The notes under the pieces are model-generated. The model was not told the DNA's origin and searched no databases. It saw nothing but the letters and a program-made list of their open reading frames with translations. Positions 58,883 to 64,000 of a stretch of 64,000 bases of DNA are shown here, piece by piece. Position numbers and translations under genes: made by a program. Source of the stretch: Actinobacteria bacterium UBA6100 (GTDB taxonomy: Bacteria > Actinomycetota > Coriobacteriia > Anaerosomatales > Anaerosomataceae); the NCBI GenBank assembly GCA_002423585.1, contig DIWS01000013.1:277651-341650 (forward strand), written 5' to 3'. Within the stretch, counting starts at the first letter, position 1. Each line of letters opens with the position of its first letter.

Positions 58883-59998
58883 ATGGCGCGGGACGATCGA
58901 TCGACGTATCCGTTCAGTGCGATCGTCGGTCAGGACGCTCTGAGGACGGCACTGCTCATCAATGCCGTCGATCCTCGCGTCGGCGGTGTCCTCATCAGGG
59001 GACAGAAGGGCACGGCGAAGTCGACGGCCGTCAGAGCCCTCAGGTGGGTGCTTCCCGAGATCGAAGTCGTCGAGGGGTGCCGCTTCGGCTGTGACCCCTC
59101 GAATATCCCTGATCTGTGTCCCGAGTGCCGTGAGCGCGCAGCCGAAGGTCTGCTCCCGCGCGAGCGGCGTCGCCCGCGCCTGGTGGACCTGCCGGTCTCG
59201 GCCACCGAGGACCGCGTAGTGGGCACGATCGACCTCGAGCAGGCGCTCAAGCACGGGGAACGGCGCTTCGAGGCGGGTCTTCTCGCCGAGGCCAACCGCG
59301 GGCTTCTCTACGTCGATGAGGTCAACCTGCTCGACGACCACGTCGTCGACCTGCTGCTGGACTCGGCCGCGATGGGCGTCAACACCGTCGAGCGCGAGGG
59401 CGTGTCCTTCTCGCACCCGGCGCGCTTTATCCTGGTGGGCACGATGAACCCCGAGGAGGGCGACCTGCGCCCGCAGCTGCTCGATCGCTTCTCGCTGTGC
59501 GTCGATATCGAGGGCATCGCCGACCGGGAGTCCCGCGTGCAGATTGTCGAGCGGCGCGTCGCCTACGAGCAGGACCCCGAGGCGTTCTACGAGAGCTGGC
59601 GCCCGCGGGAGGAGGCCCTCTCGCGCCGCATCACCGAGGCGCGCTGCCTGCTGCCCAGTGTCACCTATACGCGCATCGACCTGTACGCCATCGCCGCACT
59701 CACCAGCGAACTGCAGGTCGACGGTCACCGCGCCGACATCGTGATTCTCAAGGCTGCGCTGGCCCAGGCCGCCTTCGACGGGCGCATGGCCATCAGCGAG
59801 GCCGACATCCTGCTGGCCGCCGAGTTGGCGTTGCCGCACCGCTTCAAACGCAAGCCGTTCGATAACGGTCACAGCCAACTGGACGCGCTCTCCCAACGCC
59901 TCGAAGAGGCGCGCGCCCGCGCAGATGACCATCCGCCCCAAGCCGACGAAGCGGGCGACGCGCAAAAAAAAAAGCGCGCCGCGCCCCGGGTGAGCTGA
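58883..59998 (+). CDS. AAA+ magnesium/cobalt chelatase ATPase (ChlI-like; zero-frame product of a chlD-type gene)
   Basis: A 371-aa AAA+ protein. Walker A GQKGTAKST (40-48 with preceding Gly), a four-Cys insert C66-x3-C70-x8-C79-x2-C82, Walker B LLYVDEVNLLDD at 141-152, sensor GTMNPEEGDLRPQLLDRF, and the arginine-finger region. The Cys insert is typical of the ChlD/ChlI proteins that serve CobN cobaltochelatase. It terminates soon after the A10 run; a -1 shift there continues into the VWA domain gene, giving an about 695-aa ChlD. GGGAGGT precedes the ATG. Three late cobalamin genes lie elsewhere in the window, but no cobN. Confidence 0.85.
   Translation: MARDDRSTYPFSAIVGQDALRTALLINAVDPRVGGVLIRGQKGTAKSTAVRALRWVLPEIEVVEGCRFGCDPSNIPDLCPECRERAAEGLLPRERRRPRLVDLPVSATEDRVVGTIDLEQALKHGERRFEAGLLAEANRGLLYVDEVNLLDDHVVDLLLDSAAMGVNTVEREGVSFSHPARFILVGTMNPEEGDLRPQLLDRFSLCVDIEGIADRESRVQIVERRVAYEQDPEAFYESWRPREEALSRRITEARCLLPSVTYTRIDLYAIAALTSELQVDGHRADIVILKAALAQAAFDGRMAISEADILLAAELALPHRFKRKPFDNGHSQLDALSQRLEEARARADDHPPQADEAGDAQKKKRAAPRVS
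59968..59974 (+). other. -1 frameshift (slippery) site A-AAA-AAG
   Basis: Within CGC-A10-GCG the ChlI frame reads CAA AAA AAA AAG, placing the dnaX-type heptamer A-AAA-AAG exactly in the zero frame. Shifting back one base continues, without a stop, into the VWA reading frame. A GCCTC-TGGC-GAGGC hairpin starts about 26 nt downstream. Polymerase slippage or a homopolymer sequencing error would give the same appearance. Confidence 0.55.
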
Positions 59999-60036
59999 GC
60001 GCCTCTGGCGAGGCCGCGACCCAGGCGCCCCCAAGC

Positions 60037-60969
60037 GTGCCGTTGCGCGGCCACCATGCCGACGCGCAGCCCCTCAACGCGCCGCAGGGCGGCGCGCAGG
60101 TCAAGCCGGGCGACGCCTTCAAGCCGCGCGCGCTCAAGGCGCCGCTCGATCGTTTGCCGCGCAAGGCCGCGGGCAAGCGCACCACGACGGTCAGCACGCG
60201 CAAACGCGGCCGATACACGTACGCGCGGCCCGCGCCCGGCGACTATGCCGATGTCGCGCTGGACGCCACGCTGCGGCAGGCCGCGCCCGAGCAGCGCGCG
60301 CGCGCCGACGCATCGTGCGCTGGCGGCACCCGCGCCGACGCCGGCGCCGTCGAGATTCGCGACGAGGACCTGCAGCGCAAGGTGCGCACGCGCAAGACGG
60401 CCAACCTGATCGTCTTTGCCGTGGACGCCTCCTGGTCGATGGCGGCGGCCACCCGTATGGAGGCCACCAAGGGCGCCGTCCTGTCGCTGCTGGTGGACGC
60501 GTACCAGAAGCGCGATCAGGTCGCGCTGGTAGCCTTTCAGCGCGACGGAGCGCGCCTCGTGCTTCCGCCCACCTCGAGCGTGGAGCGCGCCCAGCGGGCG
60601 CTCAAGCACCTGCCCGTGGGCGGCAAAACGCCGCTGGCCGCCGGGCTGCTGCTGGCGCACGAGGTCATCCTGCGCGCCCACCGGCAGCAGCGCGAGGTGC
60701 TGCCGCTGCTCATCGTGCTGACCGACGGCGCGGGCAACGTGGCCATCAGCGACCGGCCTCCGCAGGAAGAGGCGCTGCTGGTGGCCGGCGCCATCGCGCG
60801 CGACCAGATCCGCGCCGTGGTGGTCAACACCGAGCACGTTGCGCTCGACCGCGGCCTGGCCCAGCACCTGGCCACGGCCATGAACGCGCCCTGTTACACG
60901 CTGGACGAACTCAAGGCCGAGAACCTTGTCAAGACCGTACGTCAGGAACTCGAAAGCAGAACCGTATGA
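60037..60969 (+). CDS. VWA-domain chelatase subunit part (ChlD C-terminal half)
   Basis: This frame is open back to the slippery site, so the listed GTG may not be a real start. Residues 1-110 are a Pro/Arg/Ala-rich linker. The rest is a von Willebrand A domain with the MIDAS set DASWS, Thr in KTPLAAGL and Asp in LTDGAGN, ending in KAENLVKTVRQELE. In ChlD/BchD this domain bridges the ATPase ring and the large chelatase subunit. It overlaps the next gene by 4 nt. Fused by -1 frameshift to the upstream AAA+ domain it makes a normal full ChlD. Confidence 0.8.
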   Translation: MPLRGHHADAQPLNAPQGGAQVKPGDAFKPRALKAPLDRLPRKAAGKRTTTVSTRKRGRYTYARPAPGDYADVALDATLRQAAPEQRARADASCAGGTRADAGAVEIRDEDLQRKVRTRKTANLIVFAVDASWSMAAATRMEATKGAVLSLLVDAYQKRDQVALVAFQRDGARLVLPPTSSVERAQRALKHLPVGGKTPLAAGLLLAHEVILRAHRQQREVLPLLIVLTDGAGNVAISDRPPQEEALLVAGAIARDQIRAVVVNTEHVALDRGLAQHLATAMNAPCYTLDELKAENLVKTVRQELESRTV

Positions 60970-62411
60970 CACACAACCACGCGCTGCGCCGACAGATCGG
61001 CGCCGATCTCTTGCTGCTGCTCGTCACCCTGGTCTGGGGTGGCACCTTTGTGATGGTCAAGGGCGCCACGGCCGATTATCCGATCTTTCCGTTTTTGACG
61101 CTGCGCTTTGGGCTGGCCACCGGCGTGCTGTTGCTGCTGGGCGCTTGGCGCCTGGGGAGACTCGGCTGGCGCGGCTGGGGTATGGGCGCGCTGCTCGGAC
61201 TGGCCTTGTTCGCGGGCTATGCGCTGCAGACGCTGGGCCTGCGCTACACCAGCGCCAGCAAGTCGGGCCTGATCACCGGCCTGTCGGTCGTGATGGTGCC
61301 GCTGTTGGCCGCCTGGCTGCTGAGACGCCGCCCAAGCGCCGCCGCCTACGCGGGCGTCGCGCTGGCCACCACAGGACTCGTGCTGCTGACCCTGGGCGAT
61401 GCCTTTGTGCTGGCCCCCGGCGACCTGCTGCTGGTGGGCTGCGCACTCGGCTTTGCGCTGCACATCGTGGGCGTCAGCGCCTTTGCGCCCCGCACCGACG
61501 TGCTCGCGCTCACCATCGTCCAACTCGCCACCGTGACGCTGATCTGCGGCGCCATCAGCCTGTTCGCCCACCAGCCCTGGCCCGCTACGCCCCAGCCGGT
61601 CTGGTTCGCAGCCGCCTTTACCGGCATCCTGGCTACCGCCGCCGCCTTTCTGGCACAGACCGCCATGCAGCGCTTTACCACGCCCACGCACACCGCGCTC
61701 GTCTTTGCCGCCGAGCCGGTGTTTGCCGCCCTGTTCGGCGTATGGCTGTCGGGCGACGTGCTCAGCACACGCGGAATCATGGGCGGCGTGCTGATCGTGC
61801 TCGGCAACCTGATCAGCGAGATCCCCTGGTCGGAGCGCACCGCCGTCTGGATCTCGCGCTACCTCGCGCCGCAGTACGTGCTGCTGCCCCTGCTGGTGAT
61901 CGTCGGCCTGGCCGACGGCGTCGTCTGGTGGCAGGGGCTGCTGTGGGCTGCGGGGATCGCGGTGGTCGCCCTGGTCGCGCCGCTGCTGCTGATGCAGCGC
62001 GAGCTGCGCGCGGGCCGCATCAGCGACTGGCACCTCTCCAACCGCCACGAGCGGCTGCGTCCGATGCCGATCCTGATCGCCCTGTTCGCCACGGCAGCGC
62101 CACTGGCTCTGCTCGTGCTGCTGCGCGGCCCGCATCTGCTGCTGGTAACCTCTGTCGCCGCCGTCGCGCTGTTTGTCATCAACCTCGCCATCACCTTTGC
62201 CTGGAAGATCAGCCAGCACGTGGCCGCCATCGCGGCCAGCGCCACGCTGGTCACCGTCACGGTGGGGCTGGCGGCGGCGCCCGTGCTGCTGCTGATCCCC
62301 ATCATGGCCTGGGCGCGCGTCCGGGTGGGGGCCCACACGCGCATGCAGACCCTCGGGGGGGCGCTGTCGGGCGTGCTCATCACGCTCGCAACCGTGACCC
62401 TTATCGGGTAG
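60966..62411 (+). CDS. EamA/DMT-family transporter with PAP2-like C-terminal domain
   Basis: A 481-aa membrane protein. Residues about 10-300 have ten hydrophobic helices in two EamA repeats (LVTLVWGGTFVMVKG, LGLRYTSASKSGLITGLS, then AALFGVWLSGDVLS). The last 170 residues form another multi-helix domain with RISDWHLSNRHERLRPMP, WKISQHVAAIA and ARVRVGAHTRMQ, resembling PAP2-type phosphatases. Substrate unknown. Its Phe codons are 14 TTT and 5 TTC, the reverse of the genes before 59 kb, hinting at a different origin. Confidence 0.75.
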   Translation: MTHNHALRRQIGADLLLLLVTLVWGGTFVMVKGATADYPIFPFLTLRFGLATGVLLLLGAWRLGRLGWRGWGMGALLGLALFAGYALQTLGLRYTSASKSGLITGLSVVMVPLLAAWLLRRRPSAAAYAGVALATTGLVLLTLGDAFVLAPGDLLLVGCALGFALHIVGVSAFAPRTDVLALTIVQLATVTLICGAISLFAHQPWPATPQPVWFAAAFTGILATAAAFLAQTAMQRFTTPTHTALVFAAEPVFAALFGVWLSGDVLSTRGIMGGVLIVLGNLISEIPWSERTAVWISRYLAPQYVLLPLLVIVGLADGVVWWQGLLWAAGIAVVALVAPLLLMQRELRAGRISDWHLSNRHERLRPMPILIALFATAAPLALLVLLRGPHLLLVTSVAAVALFVINLAITFAWKISQHVAAIAASATLVTVTVGLAAAPVLLLIPIMAWARVRVGAHTRMQTLGGALSGVLITLATVTLIG

Positions 62412-62735
62412 CCCCAGCTGCGCTGCAGGGCGCCCGCGGGCAGGTTTGACGATACTGTGACCTTGCTGTAACCTGTTCGCAACCAGACGCGTAGCCGATT
62501 GTGCTATAATAGGCTACAATGAAACCGAAAGAGTCTGTAGACCTTTTCGCCGAGTTCTCCATTGATGTCCTCTGATTGGAGCCGCCCGCTGGCGACGCCC
62601 GGCCGGCGCGGCGCTTTGGATCGGGCAGCGCAGACCGTCCCCGCGGCGACGACGCCGTTGGCCTCGTGCGGACGGGAGGTGCACACGCCTGTTTCGCCAC
62701 ATACTGAGGTCGAGCGCGCAGCCGCTGCGGACGCC
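62412..62735 (+). other. Intergenic region upstream of the pilin genes
   Basis: A perfect extended -10 (TG-C-TATAAT, 62502-62510) lies here without a clear -35, flanked by ATTGT and ACAAT repeats. An ATG at 62519 opens an 18-codon frame with no known homology. The frame that later becomes the broken pilin is open through much of this stretch, but its sequence is not pilin-like. Confidence 0.4.
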
Positions 62736-62896
62736 TTGTGTCGTTCGCAGCGGTCGACTGCCGTCCAGCGGGGGGCCTCACTCGTCGAGTACGCCCTGCT
62801 GCTGGTGCTGGTGACATTGGCGACTGAGGCGTGATGACCGTCGTTGCGGGATCGCTGCGCAACGCCTTCCAGATGGTTGTCGACGGTTTTCTGTGA
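62736..62896 (+). pseudogene. Flp-type pilin, frameshifted
   Basis: From a possible TTG start the frame gives QRG/ASLVEYALLLVLVTLATEA and stops. One frame over, beginning at the GTG at 62831, the sequence continues VMTVVAGSLRNAFQMVVDGFL and stops at 62896. Joined, the two parts align along their length with the intact pilin 287 nt downstream (ASLVEYALL, then IMTQLGGAINDAF). One missing base in GGCGTGATG (62828-62836) explains it. A sequencing error is possible. The prepilin peptidase site G/ASLVE is preserved. Confidence 0.65.
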
Positions 62897-63182
62897 CGGC
62901 CGCCGGCAGGGGCCGGACCTCTGCCGATCGGGCACGCTCAAGTTGTAGGTTGGCGCTCGGTATTTACTCCTTGCATACGCTCCGGCGACGGCAAGTGTGC
63001 ATAATCACACTGGTGGAATATCACAATTCGCGTGCTTGCACCCACCAGCGCGGCACTCGCACAGAAGGAGGTGATCGAGCGGCAAGCATAAGAGGCTGCC
63101 CCTTGCGGTTGCGAGGGCGCGGTGATAGGTCCCATCTTGGTGGTGAATCTCAAACGGTCACACAATCACAGGAGGAAGGGAA
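62897..63182 (+). other. Spacer between the two pilin copies
   Basis: No gene is visible. It contains AGAAGGAGGTGATC (63063-63076), nearly full complementarity to the 16S rRNA 3' end, but only a six-codon frame follows. The intact pilin's own AGGAGGAAGG is just before its ATG at the right end. Confidence 0.4.
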
Positions 63183-63356
63183 ATGTTGGGTCTGTATCTT
63201 CGCATCGTCAACGCTCTCAAGGCTCGTCAGGAAGGCGCCTCGCTGGTGGAGTACGCACTGCTGGTCGTGCTGATCTCCATCGCGGCCATCGTGATCATGA
63301 CCCAGTTGGGCGGCGCGATTAACGACGCGTTCACCACGGTCTTTAACGCATTCTAG
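63183..63356 (+). CDS. flp: Flp/Fap-type pilin
   Basis: A 57-aa prepilin of the Tad (tight adherence) system. A short basic leader ends in RQEG, followed by ASLVEYALLVVLISIAAIVIM, the class-III signal with Glu at +5 and Tyr at +6, and a C-terminal GGAINDAFTTVFNAF. Cleavage after Gly18 by a TadV-type peptidase is expected. AGGAGGAAGG lies 6 nt upstream. High copy number of Flp is usual in Tad systems. Confidence 0.9.
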   Translation: MLGLYLRIVNALKARQEGASLVEYALLVVLISIAAIVIMTQLGGAINDAFTTVFNAF

Positions 63357-63533
63357 ACGCGTCGCGTTCCGTGCGCGTCCGGGCACGCTGGAACAGCTTG
63401 TTCTTCGCGTGTGAACGAAGCCCCAGACGCTGCTCCGAGAGATCGCGTCTTGCACGCGGCTGTGGAGCCGTCTGGGGCTATTTTCCCGACCGGTACTGCT
63501 ATTGCCGATGACACCAACGCTGGGAGCCAGTCG

Positions 63534-63950
63534 ATGATGCACAGGGCAAAGAGCCGCACCAGGGGTGATCCGCCGAGGCATCGCCAGCGCGGCGCCACCC
63601 TGGTGGAGTACGCGCTTGTCGTGATGATCCTGTGGGTGCTGATCTTTGGCATTATCGAGTTCGCACGGCTGGTCTTTACCTACAACAGCGTGGCCAGCAT
63701 CGCCCGCGAAGGGGCGCGCTACGGCATCATCCACCCGGGCGACAGCGCCGGCGTGGTCGCGGCTGGGCAAAGCCTGGCCCCGAACCTGGACCTCGCACGG
63801 CTGCAGATTGACGTCACCTGGGGCGGCGGTCAGGTTAACGTGCGCGTCAGTTATCCGGTTGTCCTGATTGCCAGCCCACTCATCGAGGCCATCGGCGGCG
63901 TCAACGCAATCACCCTGCGTGCCGAGGCCACCATGTTCCTGGAAGGATAG
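63534..63950 (+). CDS. tadE: TadE-like minor pseudopilin
   Basis: From the ATG pair at 63534/63537 the 138-aa product has a basic leader (RHRQRG), then ATLVEYALVVMILWVLIFGIIEFARLVF, the TadE hydrophobic segment with Glu at +5, followed by YNSVASIAREGARYGIIH and a beta-rich domain. Starts further upstream add about 40 unconserved residues. Assigned to the Tad locus with the preceding pilins. Confidence 0.85.
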   Translation: MMHRAKSRTRGDPPRHRQRGATLVEYALVVMILWVLIFGIIEFARLVFTYNSVASIAREGARYGIIHPGDSAGVVAAGQSLAPNLDLARLQIDVTWGGGQVNVRVSYPVVLIASPLIEAIGGVNAITLRAEATMFLEG

Positions 63951-63960
63951 GCGGTAGAGC

Positions 63961-64000
63961 GTGGGACGACTGCGCGGATTTGTCTGGCTGTTCGCCGGGT
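63961..64000 (+). CDS. Start of a membrane protein gene, possibly cpaB (3' end outside window)
   Basis: GTG GGA CGA CTG begins 10 nt after tadE, encoding GRLRGFVWLFAG, a basic start followed by hydrophobic residues. In Tad loci this position is often a second TadE/TadG or the CpaB/RcpC secretin-associated protein. Only 13 codons are visible. Confidence 0.35.
   Translation, partial: MGRLRGFVWLFAG

Noticed and set aside
62519..62575. An 18-codon frame right after an extended -10 promoter as a real peptide gene
   Set aside because: No homology, no ribosome site beyond possible leaderless start, and unremarkable composition. Not strong enough to list as a gene.
1..64000. tRNA, rRNA, CRISPR arrays, insertion sequences or att sites
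   Set aside because: I found no cloverleaf T-loop pattern in proper context, no rRNA segment, no regularly spaced repeats and no transposase or integrase signatures.

Overview
The window is about 59 kb of tightly packed, high-GC bacterial chromosome followed by about 4.6 kb that looks different. The first part reads like an anaerobic or facultative actinobacterium, perhaps a Coriobacteriia/Anaerosomatales-like lineage. The clues are many 4-bp ATGA/GTGA gene overlaps, frequent GTG starts, near-exclusive TTC for phenylalanine, a DEDD-exonuclease/GIY-YIG fusion, a DUF6504-like gene beside dnaE2, and a quinone-linked complex I without the NuoEFG module. This placement is an inference from gene content; no rRNA gene is present.

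Layout: (1) 1-11.5 kb: the tail of an ABC-F ATPase, then an 11-gene complex I operon nuoA-B-C-D-H-I-J-K-L-M-N. It has no nuoE, nuoF or nuoG, and nuoI carries an inserted GltD-like flavoprotein of about 490 residues. A Rex-like operator overlaps its promoter. (2) 11.5-14 kb: a possible small RNA, a FlgM-like gene behind a sigma-28-type promoter, and a PilB/GspE ATPase. (3) 14-25.9 kb: nucleoside salvage (deoB, deoA), a DHH-CBS-CCA transferase, a site-2 protease, trpS, scpAB, rluB, and late cobalamin genes cobU, cobT, cobS plus a phosphatase. (4) 26-37.9 kb: an aromatic-amino-acid block (hisC-like, aroF, tyrA, aroA) running into cmk, plsC, ispH, a DUF512 radical SAM gene, der, plsY, gpsA and rpe. 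(5) 37.9-41.5 kb: an FMN riboswitch and ribD-ribE-ribBA-ribH. (6) 41.5-46 kb: a gene of unknown function, a PHP phosphatase, a Nif3-like protein, a zinc-ribbon protein, RNase H and QueD. Two candidate minus-strand structured RNAs lie in the intergenic spaces flanking this block. (7) 46.5-49.2 kb: a DtxR-FeoA regulator coupled to feoB. (8) 49.2-57.5 kb: a DNA-damage island. It has a LexA-type SOS box filling a promoter spacer, a DUF6504-like gene, dnaE2, dinB, nfo, and a DEDD/GIY-YIG nuclease. (9) 57.6-61 kb: an acidic Cys-tailed protein and a ChlD-type chelatase gene split by a -1 frameshift at a slippery A-run. (10) 61-64 kb: a transporter with a PAP2-like tail and the start of a Flp/Tad pilus locus (one broken pilin, one intact pilin, TadE, the start of another gene).

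The strongest candidates for something new are the NuoI-GltD chimera, which looks like a replacement NAD(P)H input module for complex I, and the unassigned minus-strand RNA at about 46.1-46.3 kb with its own promoter, 10-bp closing stem and terminator. The chlD slippery site is well formed but belongs to a known kind of dual decoding. Phe codon use flips from TTC to TTT between about 59.4 and 61 kb, so the last 4-5 kb may be horizontally acquired or a contig chimera.
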